42,107 nt of DNA. It comes from Bacillota bacterium (GTDB taxonomy: Bacteria > Bacillota > Clostridia > Lachnospirales > Bianqueaceae). Each line of letters begins with the position of its first letter. The stretch's first letter is position 1. The stretch is from assembly GCA_017634575.1 (NCBI GenBank), contig JAGBND010000151.1, forward strand, positions 1 through 42,107. The letters are read 5' to 3'. Positions 8,114 to 15,755 of this stretch are shown here, in pieces. Below the pieces are notes generated by a model that was given only the letters and a program-made list of their open reading frames with translations, ran no database searches and was not told the origin of the DNA. The position numbers were made by a program, and so were the translations under genes.

Positions 8114-8143
8114 ATTATAGTATGAAAGGCCTTTTACTGTCAA
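8114..8143 (-). promoter_or_regulatory. Promoter of sufCB
   Basis: On the minus strand a consensus TTGACA (8143-8138), an 18-bp spacer and a consensus TATAAT (8119-8114). It begins 13 bp after the Nudix gene stop and leaves a leader of about 80 bases before sufC. Confidence 0.85.
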
Positions 8144-8156
8144 TGCCGCGGCTCAG

Positions 8157-8816
8157 TTATCTTTTTTGGTTTTGGATCAGATACCAGGCCAGCAGACTGG
8201 TGGTCTGCTGGAACTGTCCTTTCCCGATCAGGTCCTCCATCTCTTCTTTTGAATACAGCAGCGGTCTCAGACATTCGGTATCATCGAGATCGAGCGCTTC
8301 CTGCAGGCGGCAGTTTTTTGCCTGGAAAAGATAGGCATAATTGTCAGACATGGTCGCATAGGACGGCAGCACCATCAGGAATTTCCATTCGTCGCTGACA
8401 TAGCCGGTTTCCTCTGAAAGCTCGCGTTTCGCGGCGGCAAGCGCCTTTTCAATCTGCTCCGCTCCCGCGGGATCCGGTCTGCGGATCCGATCCAGTCTTC
8501 CGGAACCATCCGTCTGCTGCTTCGGATCTTCTTCGCGGGTGCTGTCTTTGTCTTCAATTCCGCCTGCCGGGAATTCATTTGTCACCTGACGGATTCCCCA
8601 TCTGAACTGACGGACGCATATATAATTTCCCTGTTCATCGGTCGCGGCTATGACCACATAGTCCTGCCGGCTGAAGCTGTAAAAAGGGGAAAATTCCCGT
8701 CCATCCGGATAGTGATAGGTGGTGCTTCGAAAATCGATCCATTCATCCTGAACCAGATGCCTGGTTTCCACCTCCTGCCAGTAAAGATCTTCTTCCCGGA
8801 TTTTACTTTGTTTCAT
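8157..8816 (-). CDS. Nudix hydrolase with an insertion in the Nudix box
   Basis: 219 residues. The fold resembles ADP-ribose-type Nudix pyrophosphatases: beta strands with ICVRQFRWGIRQVTNEFPAGG, then the Nudix helix. The helix half is intact, E123-x7-R131-E132-L-x-E135-E136-x-G138, so metal binding should be preserved. The expected Gx5E spacing is broken: a polar segment of about 30 residues (about 92-121, rich in D, R, P, Q and G) separates G86 from E123. The product likely hydrolyses a nucleoside diphosphate linked to another moiety, such as ADP-ribose; the substrate is unproven. It is cytosolic. It lies downstream of the HD phosphohydrolase gene on the same strand. Confidence 0.85.
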   Translation of the reverse strand: MKQSKIREEDLYWQEVETRHLVQDEWIDFRSTTYHYPDGREFSPFYSFSRQDYVVIAATDEQGNYICVRQFRWGIRQVTNEFPAGGIEDKDSTREEDPKQQTDGSGRLDRIRRPDPAGAEQIEKALAAAKRELSEETGYVSDEWKFLMVLPSYATMSDNYAYLFQAKNCRLQEALDLDDTECLRPLLYSKEEMEDLIGKGQFQQTTSLLAWYLIQNQKR

Positions 8817-8871
8817 CCATCATACTCCTACTAAAAAACGATTGTTGATCACACAGCCTTACAGGACAAGC

Positions 8872-9504
8872 TTACTCGTCCTTCAGCCAGCCCCGGGCTA
8901 CGGCCTCGTCCAGGCAGCGGCTGATCCACTGATACACTTCCGGCATGAACGCTTTGACAATGGCATTTCGTTTTTCCACCATGGACCGGGTAACCATATG
9001 CTCCGGTCCGTTTTCATGCCAGGTATGCCCATCGGTGAGCATGTTGTGAAGCAGCGGCTGGATCCGGTCCAGGCAGGCGGCATATTGAGAGTCCGGCGTT
9101 TCCATGGCATCGAACTCTTCCCAGAAATCCCGGATGATCTGACCCTGTTCCGCAGGCAGCAGGGAAAACAGACGGCCAGCCGCTTCCTGCTCCCGGTCCG
9201 CCTTGCTGAGGTTGCCTGTCTGATCATAGGCAAAGGTGTCTCCGGCGTAAATCTCCACCAGATCATGGACGAGGCACATCTGCACCGCCCGGCCCACATT
9301 CACGGGTTCTTTCGCGTATTCCTGAAAGAGCATGGCCATCACGCCAATGTGCCAGGAATGCTCCGCATCATTCTCGCGGCGGCTCTTGTCCAGCAGCAGG
9401 GTTCGCCGGGCGATGGCAGTCATCTGATCAATCTCCGCCGTAAAGGACAGCTGCCGGTCCAGTCTGAGGGGCGGATTTCCAGGAATCGTAAACTGACCTG
9501 CCAT
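8872..9504 (-). CDS. HD-domain phosphohydrolase (YfbR/HDDC2-like)
   Basis: 210 residues. Metal-binding HD motifs are in order: ENDAEHSWHIG (H49), VHDLVEIYAGD (H80-D81) and ACLDRIQPLLHN (D146). This pattern matches the 5'-deoxynucleotidase YfbR/HDDC2 group, which dephosphorylates deoxynucleoside monophosphates. The ATG lies 3 bases after the stop of a tiny flavodoxin-like frame and has only a weak ribosome site (GGGTGAG), so it may be translated by coupling to that small frame, which has a strong AAGGAGG. Confidence 0.88.
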   Translation of the reverse strand: MAGQFTIPGNPPLRLDRQLSFTAEIDQMTAIARRTLLLDKSRRENDAEHSWHIGVMAMLFQEYAKEPVNVGRAVQMCLVHDLVEIYAGDTFAYDQTGNLSKADREQEAAGRLFSLLPAEQGQIIRDFWEEFDAMETPDSQYAACLDRIQPLLHNMLTDGHTWHENGPEHMVTRSMVEKRNAIVKAFMPEVYQWISRCLDEAVARGWLKDE

Positions 9505-9507
9505 GGC

Positions 9508-9633
9508 TCACCCGACAATCTTTTTTGCGAATTCAGCGGCAGCCTTCATATCTGTCTCATCCGCTTCAGCGATGGCATCCGTCAGGCGTTTCGTGTTACC
9601 GGTTTTGGTATAGTATCTTACCGCAATTTTCAT
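9508..9633 (-). pseudogene. Internally deleted flavodoxin, 41-residue relic
   Basis: A 42-codon frame with a strong AAAAGGAGG ribosome site 8 bases before the ATG. The product starts MKIAVRYYTKTGNTKRL, which is the FMN phosphate-binding strand-loop of flavodoxins (T-x-T-G-N-T), and ends DMKAAAEFAKKIVG, which resembles the last helix of the same family. About 100 central residues of a normal flavodoxin (roughly 140) are missing and the junction is in frame. It therefore looks like a gene shortened by one in-frame deletion, kept as a translated leader immediately upstream of the HD gene (stop 3 bases before the HD ATG). A real micro-protein cannot be excluded. Confidence 0.65.
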
Positions 9634-9714
9634 GGAACGATCCTCCTTTTACTACTATGTACCGTTTTCGTATTTTGTGAGATCCTCCCCCATCTGCAGC
9701 GGAGAAGGCATGTT

Positions 9715-10749
9715 TTACTTACAGTCAAGGTCTATGTCAAGCCCCAGGTCTTTCAGATACGCCCTGATCTGCGGTTCGATCCAATAGCTGAATCCGACCG
9801 GCAGACCCTCTGCCGAATCAAGGCGTTTCTCCTGTCGTTTGATCCTCAGATAATCCTTGGCGCCATCAAACTGGCTTTCCCAGGTATCGGCAAATACGTA
9901 ATCGAATTCCCAGCTGTCTGTTTGGTTTGTTACGCGCTCCAGGCTGCCTGACAATCCGGACTGTTTTTCAGAAGGCCGGTCTTGCCGAGGTTCGGGAAGC
10001 GGTCTTGGCCGGACGCGCCGAAGATAGTCAAAGGCATCTCCCTGCACAATGCGGATTTTCTCCGGATGAGGAAAACAGGGAAGAAGATATGCTGAGAAAA
10101 GGTCGATAATCTGCCGGGAGTATTCCACAATCACGATTTCTTCTACAGCTTTTTCATGAAGCAGCTGAAAAGGAAAATAACCCAGCCCCAGGCCCAGCAC
10201 CAGTATTCTCAGGTCCGAGAACCGTTCCGCCCTTTGTTTCAAAAAGCGTTTAGCATGCTGGATCGGCGCCTTGAGCGAGTTCATCTCCGATGGACAGATG
10301 CTCATCCATGGAATCACATCCTCAAAAACGGAGAGGAATTTCACTTCTTTGTCGAAGCATCCGATCCTGGGAACCATCAGGCTGTTCCCTGCCTCTTCAG
10401 CTGAAAGCTCGCTTCCGGAGGGAACATCACAGGCGAAAAGCTCTCCGGACTGATAGCGCTCCAGACTTAGCGTAAAAGGTCCCGAGCGGATCTTTCCGCC
10501 TTCATACTCCAGCCGGGCCATTAAAGGTTCCATTGCTTTCAAATATGGATCCGCCTGAAAGACTTCCGCCGATAAAACGCTGAATTCCTGCATGAGGCGC
10601 TTTGAAAACAGCGCCGGATGGCTGTCATTCCTGTCCGGCGCTAAAAGTTCCTGAAAATGTTTTTTGAACGGCGGAAGCAGTACCGGCGCCTGCGCGCCGA
10701 TCCATTCCTGAATCCTCGCCGTCCGCTCCATTGATTCGTCTCTATTCAT
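9715..10749 (-). CDS. SAM-dependent methyltransferase-like Rossmann protein
   Basis: 344 residues. The C-terminal half is a class I SAM-binding fold: motif I ILVLGLGLGYFP at 182-193, acidic ribose-binding E209 in IVIVEYSR, RIVQGDAFDYL with D238, and the FDYVFADTWE strand at 282-291. A polar, proline- and arginine-rich linker (about 245-279) is inserted before that last strand. The layout resembles spermidine-synthase-like methyltransferases. The N-terminal 175 residues are not recognised. The substrate cannot be predicted. The ATG has AAGG directly before it with almost no spacing, so the start is less certain; M7 is an alternative. Confidence 0.65.
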   Translation of the reverse strand: MNRDESMERTARIQEWIGAQAPVLLPPFKKHFQELLAPDRNDSHPALFSKRLMQEFSVLSAEVFQADPYLKAMEPLMARLEYEGGKIRSGPFTLSLERYQSGELFACDVPSGSELSAEEAGNSLMVPRIGCFDKEVKFLSVFEDVIPWMSICPSEMNSLKAPIQHAKRFLKQRAERFSDLRILVLGLGLGYFPFQLLHEKAVEEIVIVEYSRQIIDLFSAYLLPCFPHPEKIRIVQGDAFDYLRRVRPRPLPEPRQDRPSEKQSGLSGSLERVTNQTDSWEFDYVFADTWESQFDGAKDYLRIKRQEKRLDSAEGLPVGFSYWIEPQIRAYLKDLGLDIDLDCK

Positions 10750-10761
10750 CCTTACAACAAC

Positions 10762-10824
10762 CTTCGGAGTTTGCCCTCCAAGATGCGAAGGGTCATCAAC
10801 CCTTTCAATCTTCGGAGTTTGCCC
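10762..10824. repeat. 15-bp direct repeat pair
   Basis: CTTCGGAGTTTGCCC occurs at 10762-10776 and again at 10810-10824, 48 bp apart, in the gap between the methyltransferase and map genes. The second copy forms part of a palindrome. Confidence 0.7.
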
Positions 10825-10836
10825 GCGGGCAAACTC
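10815..10836. repeat. 22-bp perfect palindrome downstream of map
   Basis: GAGTTTGCCCG at 10815-10825 is followed at once by its exact reverse complement to 10836. AGGGTCAGT and its complement ACTGACCCT also occur around it (10840-10848 and 10874-10882), the latter overlapping the map stop codon. No T-tract follows, so it is not an obvious terminator. Confidence 0.75.
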
Positions 10837-10878
10837 ACACTGACCCTCGAAGATAAGGATCCTTCTACGTGTGAAGGG

Positions 10879-11748
10879 TCAGTTACAAAGCACCTCGCAA
10901 CCATCCTCGGTGACCGTAACCATAATCTCCCACTGCGCAGAGGGCTGGCCATCCTCCGTGTACACCGTCCAGCCGTTATCCTCGTCGGTATAGATATCCG
11001 GTCCGCCCATGTTGACCATGGGTTCAATGGTGAAGGTAAGACCCGGCACCAGCAGCATGCCTGTTCCGGGCTCCGTTACAAAGCTCACCCAGGGATCCTC
11101 ATGGAACTCCAGACCGATGCCATGTCCGCCGATCTGGCGCACCACGCTGTAACCATGCGCCTTGGCATAGGCATTGACGGCTGCGCCCACGTCTCCCAGA
11201 CGGCCCCAGGGCTTCACGGCCTTCAGTCCCTGCTCCACGCATTCCTTTGTCACCTGAACCAGGCGCTTCTTCTCCTCCGAAACATCGCCAATCAGGAACA
11301 TGCGGGAAGAATCCGAAAAATAACCGTCCAGGATAGTGGACACATCCACATTTATAATATCCCCATCCTGAAGAATAATATGCTCATCCGGTATGCCATG
11401 GCAAACCTCGTCGTTAATGGAGGTGCAGACGCTCTTCGGGAAGCCTTCATAGTCCAGGGGCGCAGGAATGGCGCCTGCTCTGGTGGTCACCTCATAGATG
11501 ATATCATCAATCTCCTGGGTGCTCATTCCGGCCTTGATCACCTCGCCGACCGCGTCGAGACACGCCATGTTGATTTTGGCGGATTCTTTCATTTTCTCGA
11601 TCTGCGCAGGGGTCTTCAAAAGCTTATGCGGCGGCACAGGAATTCCCATGTCCTTGTAGAGTCTGACCTTCTCGTCAAGCGCCATATGACATTTTTTGTA
11701 CTTGCGGCCGCTGCCGCACCAGCAGGGCTGATTGGGACTTAATTTCAT
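10879..11748 (-). CDS. map: Type I methionine aminopeptidase with SEC-C zinc motif
   Basis: 289 residues. An N-terminal SEC-C motif (PCWCGSGRKYKKCH, Cys 9, 11 and 20) precedes a complete MetAP catalytic domain. The five metal ligands are D135 (NVDV), D146 (SDSS), H209 (GGHGIG), E242 (FTIEPM) and E274 (AQWE). The enzyme removes N-terminal methionine from nascent proteins; the SEC-C extension is known in a subset of bacterial MetAPs and probably helps ribosome or partner binding. A GAAAGGCAAATC site precedes the ATG. A TTTACA-17-TATCTT pair upstream is a possible promoter. It is followed by the methyltransferase gene on the same strand. Confidence 0.95.
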   Translation of the reverse strand: MKLSPNQPCWCGSGRKYKKCHMALDEKVRLYKDMGIPVPPHKLLKTPAQIEKMKESAKINMACLDAVGEVIKAGMSTQEIDDIIYEVTTRAGAIPAPLDYEGFPKSVCTSINDEVCHGIPDEHIILQDGDIINVDVSTILDGYFSDSSRMFLIGDVSEEKKRLVQVTKECVEQGLKAVKPWGRLGDVGAAVNAYAKAHGYSVVRQIGGHGIGLEFHEDPWVSFVTEPGTGMLLVPGLTFTIEPMVNMGGPDIYTDEDNGWTVYTEDGQPSAQWEIMVTVTEDGCEVLCN

Positions 11749-12060
11749 GATTTGCCTTTCTGTTTTGAAAAGATATTCATATTTACTAATTCTGTAAAAC
11801 CATAAATATTTAATTGTACAGATACGAACTATTGACTTCCTTTTCTATATCGTTTAGAATCAGAAGTTGCGGTAAATAAGGGCTTTTATGGCCCGGATCC
11901 GACTAAAAAGGACCTTTCCGCCTGCCACTTTCTTCTTCCCTATATTAAATCCTGGAAGATCAAAAATCAATCATTACTTTTCAGCATGTTTTAGATGAAA
12001 CTAACTATTCCTTGGGCGATATGCTGAAATCAATGACAAATCCCCTTTTCATCAATACCT
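11749..12060. other. 312-bp intergenic region with exporter leader
   Basis: Apart from the promoter at 11832-11860 it contains no clear gene. The predicted transcript has a leader of about 190 bases before the exporter ATG, with small inverted repeats (GGGC-N7-GCCC near 11879-11893, AAAGG-ACCTTT near 11909). The exporter ATG has no visible ribosome site. A 39-codon frame starting at the ATG at 12021 overlaps the exporter start in another frame. Confidence 0.5.
11832..11860 (+). promoter_or_regulatory. Promoter of the ABC exporter operon
   Basis: TTGACT (11832-11837), a 17-bp spacer and TAGAAT (11855-11860). Confidence 0.75.
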
Positions 12061-13908
12061 ATGAATCAACAACCTGTGTATACCAAAACATCGATGGTGG
12101 CGCATTTCATGAAGGGATGCACCCGTTTCTTTATACTTAGCATTATCATGTCCTTTGTCAATACCCTGCTGGAAATGCTGATTCCTCAGATTATCCGGCA
12201 GTTTGTGGATGCTGTGATCGGCCAGGCTCCTTTTAATGTTCCGCCCTTCGTGCTTTCCTGGCTGGAATCTCTGGGCGGCGCAGCGTATTTTCGGTCCCAT
12301 ATGTGGCTCGTGGCGCTGCTGATCGGCTCTCTGGCCCTTCTGGTAGGCATCGCTTTTTATGCCACCAACCAGACCAACTCCATTGCCGCCGAGAAGCTGC
12401 ACCAGAACATTCGTGAAGAGCTGTTTGCTCATATCCAGAAGCTTCCCTTCGCCTGGCATATGAAAAACAAAACCGGCGATATTATTCAGCGCTGCACCTC
12501 CGATGCAGAAAGGGTGCGGATCTTCGTCGCCGAGCAGATGGTATCCGTCGTGCGCATCGTCATTATGATGGGGCTGTCTTTATTTTTCATGTTTTCCATG
12601 GACAAGCGCCTTGCCCTGATTGCGGCCTGCTCCATTCCGGTCATTGTGGGATATTCCATGTTCTTCCACAGCCGCATCGGTTCCAGCTTCGAAAAATGCG
12701 ACCAGAACGAAGGCATTCTTTCCACCATCGCCCAGGAGAACCTGACGGGCGTGCGGGTGGTAAGGGCTTTTGGCCGCGAGGAGTTTGAACGCAAGCGTTT
12801 TGAAAAGCAGAATGTGTACTACACCGGCCTGTGGGTATCTCTTATGCGGCTCATGGCGATTTTCTGGGGCATCGGTGATTTTATCAGCGGACTGCAGATC
12901 ATGCTGATTCTCGTGCTAGGATCCATCTATTGTGTGAACGGCAGCTTAAGCGCCGGCGAATTCATCGCCTTTTTATCTTACAACAGTATGCTGATCTGGC
13001 CCGTCCGGCAGCTTGGCCGCGTGATCAGCGAAATGTCCAAGGCTGGAATTTCCATTGACCGTATTATGTATATCATGAACTCTCCTGTGGAAGAGGATAA
13101 AAAAGACGCCGTCAGCGAGGAAGAAACCGATCGGGCTTTTTCCGGAGATATCGTCTTCGACCATGTCAGCTTCGGCTACGATGGTTCCGTGCCCGTGTTG
13201 GAGGATGTCAGCTTTACCATTCCCGCCGGCACCACCTTTGGCATCCTGGGCAGCACCGGTTCCGGCAAATCCACTCTGATGCATCTGCTGGACAGGCTCT
13301 ACGATCTTCCGGAAGAAAACGGAAAAATCACCATCGGCGGCATCGATATACGGGATATGAAGGTTCAGGATCTGAGGCGCCGGATCGGCATGGTGCTGCA
13401 GGAGCCTTTCCTCTTCAGCCGCACCATCAGTGAAAATATCGGTATTACAGACCGGAACATGTCCATGGAGGAAATCCGAAACGCAGCCAAAATCGCCTGT
13501 GTGGATGATGCCATTACCGAATTTAAAAACGGATACGATACGGTGGTCGGCGAGAGAGGCGTAACCCTCTCCGGCGGACAGAAGCAGCGGGCCGCCATTG
13601 CCCGCATGCTGACCCAGAAGGCGCCGGTGATGGTTTTTGATGATTCCCTTTCTGCCGTGGATGCGGAAACCGATGCCAAAATCCGTCATGCGCTTTCCCA
13701 GTCGCTGGGCGATTCAACCGTTATCCTGATTTCCCACCGGGTCACGACCCTCATGCAGGCCAGCTGCATTCTGGTGCTGGACAAGGGCCGGATCGTGGAA
13801 ATGGGATCCCACCAGGATCTATTGGCAAGGATGGCGTATACCGCAAGATTTACGATCTCCAGCAGGGTCTGGAGACGGAAGCCGGTTAAAGAGCTGTTTA
13901 ATATCTGA
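12061..13908 (+). CDS. ABC exporter subunit 1 (degenerate Walker B, frameshifted C-terminus)
   Basis: 615 residues: a six-helix exporter membrane domain (about 1-340), then a nucleotide-binding domain. Walker A GSTGSGKS is at 397-404, signature LSGGQKQR at 503-510, Walker B VMVFDD at 523-528 and the switch histidine at H559. The catalytic glutamate after Walker B is aspartate (D528), the sign of a non-hydrolysing site in heterodimeric multidrug exporters of the BmrCD/TM287-288 type. The last residues after LLAR are unrelated to the family, but the +1 frame continues as DGVYRKIYDLQQGLETEAG and stops at 13887-13889, so one base has been lost near 13827-13830. Likely a plasma-membrane drug or lipid exporter half. 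The ATG lacks a clear ribosome site. Confidence 0.9.
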   Translation: MNQQPVYTKTSMVAHFMKGCTRFFILSIIMSFVNTLLEMLIPQIIRQFVDAVIGQAPFNVPPFVLSWLESLGGAAYFRSHMWLVALLIGSLALLVGIAFYATNQTNSIAAEKLHQNIREELFAHIQKLPFAWHMKNKTGDIIQRCTSDAERVRIFVAEQMVSVVRIVIMMGLSLFFMFSMDKRLALIAACSIPVIVGYSMFFHSRIGSSFEKCDQNEGILSTIAQENLTGVRVVRAFGREEFERKRFEKQNVYYTGLWVSLMRLMAIFWGIGDFISGLQIMLILVLGSIYCVNGSLSAGEFIAFLSYNSMLIWPVRQLGRVISEMSKAGISIDRIMYIMNSPVEEDKKDAVSEEETDRAFSGDIVFDHVSFGYDGSVPVLEDVSFTIPAGTTFGILGSTGSGKSTLMHLLDRLYDLPEENGKITIGGIDIRDMKVQDLRRRIGMVLQEPFLFSRTISENIGITDRNMSMEEIRNAAKIACVDDAITEFKNGYDTVVGERGVTLSGGQKQRAAIARMLTQKAPVMVFDDSLSAVDAETDAKIRHALSQSLGDSTVILISHRVTTLMQASCILVLDKGRIVEMGSHQDLLARMAYTARFTISSRVWRRKPVKELFNI

Positions 13909-13922
13909 TAAGGAATTGATCT

Positions 13923-15755
13923 ATGTCTGAACAAGAAACCAAAAAGGAGCAGCAGCAATACGTCTCCTTAAAATATTTTGGCATACCCAAGCTGGGCCCT
14001 TATGTGAAGCCGCTGAAAAAGGTCATCTTTTGCATGGCCTTTCTGTGCCTGCTGGCCGGGTTTATCGATACCCTGACGCCGCTGTTCCAGCAGTATGCCC
14101 TCAACCACTTTGTTGAACTGAAAACACTGGATACCCTCGTTCCCTTTATTCTGCTGTATCTGGGCATTCTGACCTTCCAGACCATTATCAACATGATCAG
14201 CGCCTCCCAGGCCGGCCGGATTGAAATGAATGTGTCGAAGGATATGCGCCGCGCCAGCTTTAATCATCTGCAGACCCTTTCCTTCTCTTATTACAATCAG
14301 AACAGCGTCGGCTATATCCATTCCCGGGTCATGAGCGACACCGGCCGCATCGGCGCCCTGGTTTCCTGGAGTCTGATGGACGGCGTCTGGAACCTGACCT
14401 ACATGATCGGCGCCATTGTGGTCATGCTGCTATTAAATTGGAAAATGGCGCTGATGGTGCTGGTGATCGTTCCCCTGGCCGCTTTGGCCTCTGTGTATTT
14501 CCAGCGTCATCTGGTCAGGCTGAACCGCCGGGTCCGGGAGATCAACTCCCAGATCTCCTCCGGCTTTAACGAGGGCATCACCGGCGCCAAAACCACCAAA
14601 ACCCTGGTGGCGGAGGAGCGGATGGAGGAGGACTTCGGAAAGACCAGCCGGGGTATGTTCAAAACCGCAACCAGAACCTCCCATTACCGTTCTTTATTTA
14701 TCTCGACCATTACCTTTACTTCCTACATCGCCCTGGCCCTGGTGCTGTGGCGGGGCGGGCACATTACCATTGCAGGTCTGATGGAGCTGGGCACCCTGGC
14801 TGCTTTTTCCAACTACGCCCTGAACCTGATGGAGCCGATCCGCTGGATTGTGCGCGCCGTCTCGGACCTGATCACCGTTCAGGTCAATATCGAGCGTTTT
14901 ACCCGTCTGATGGAAACCAAGTCTGACGTTGCCGATTCTCCGGAAATCATCGAAAAATACGGCGATGCCTTCCACCCCAAAAAGGAAAACTGGGAGCCCC
15001 TTCACGGCGATGTGGAATTTCGTGACGTATCCTTTATGTACCCCGATGGGGACGAATATGTGCTGGAGCACTTCAATCTGAAGGTTCCCCAGGGCACCAA
15101 TGTGGCTATCGTGGGAGAAACCGGCGCAGGAAAATCCACTCTGGTCAACCTGGTATGCCGTTTCTTCGAGCCCACCAGCGGCCAGATTCTCATCGACGGA
15201 AGAGACGCCAGAGAGCGCTCGCAGCTCTGGCTGCACAGCAATATCGGCTATGTGCTGCAGACGCCCCACCTGTTCAGCGGAACAGTTAAGGAAAATCTGC
15301 TTTACGGCAAGCCGGACGCCACCATGGAGCAAATCGAAGCCGCGGTAAAAAGTGTTTCCGCCGAAGGCATTATCGAGCGCATGGAAAAGGGCTACGACTC
15401 GGATGTGGGAGAAGGCGGCGATCTGCTTTCAACCGGCGAAAAACAGCTTTTGTCCTTTGCCAGAGCCATTCTGGCGGATCCCCGGATTTTTGTGCTGGAT
15501 GAAGCCACCTCTTCCATCGATACGGTCACCGAAAAACTGATTCAGGATGCCATCGAGCATCTCATGAAGGGCCGCACCTCCTTTGTGATCGCCCACCGTC
15601 TCTCCACCATCCGTCAGGCTGATGTGATCCTGGTGGTAAAAGACGGCAAGATTATCGAGCAGGGCCGCCACAAGGATCTGATGAAGCAAAAAGGATATTA
15701 CTACAATCTGTATACGAGACAGTTTGCCGAGGAGTCTACCCAGAATGCCTTCTAA
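13923..15755 (+). CDS. ABC exporter subunit 2 (canonical Walker B, altered signature)
   Basis: 610 residues, with the membrane domain at about 30-335 and the nucleotide-binding domain at about 365-600. Walker A GETGAGKS is at 398-405 and Walker B IFVLDEATSSID is normal with catalytic E527, but the signature is LSTGEKQ instead of LSGGQ (502-508). In a heterodimer this signature faces subunit 1's Walker A/B, so the altered signature and D528 of subunit 1 would lie in the same degenerate ATP site, as expected for asymmetric exporters. The start has AAGGA 10 bases upstream and lies 14 bp after the subunit 1 stop. Substrate unknown. Confidence 0.93.
   Translation: MSEQETKKEQQQYVSLKYFGIPKLGPYVKPLKKVIFCMAFLCLLAGFIDTLTPLFQQYALNHFVELKTLDTLVPFILLYLGILTFQTIINMISASQAGRIEMNVSKDMRRASFNHLQTLSFSYYNQNSVGYIHSRVMSDTGRIGALVSWSLMDGVWNLTYMIGAIVVMLLLNWKMALMVLVIVPLAALASVYFQRHLVRLNRRVREINSQISSGFNEGITGAKTTKTLVAEERMEEDFGKTSRGMFKTATRTSHYRSLFISTITFTSYIALALVLWRGGHITIAGLMELGTLAAFSNYALNLMEPIRWIVRAVSDLITVQVNIERFTRLMETKSDVADSPEIIEKYGDAFHPKKENWEPLHGDVEFRDVSFMYPDGDEYVLEHFNLKVPQGTNVAIVGETGAGKSTLVNLVCRFFEPTSGQILIDGRDARERSQLWLHSNIGYVLQTPHLFSGTVKENLLYGKPDATMEQIEAAVKSVSAEGIIERMEKGYDSDVGEGGDLLSTGEKQLLSFARAILADPRIFVLDEATSSIDTVTEKLIQDAIEHLMKGRTSFVIAHRLSTIRQADVILVVKDGKIIEQGRHKDLMKQKGYYYNLYTRQFAEESTQNAF

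Noticed and set aside
12021-12140. 39-codon frame overlapping the exporter start
   Set aside because: Not called as a gene because its ribosome site is poor and no family is recognisable; kept only as a possible leader peptide in the findings.
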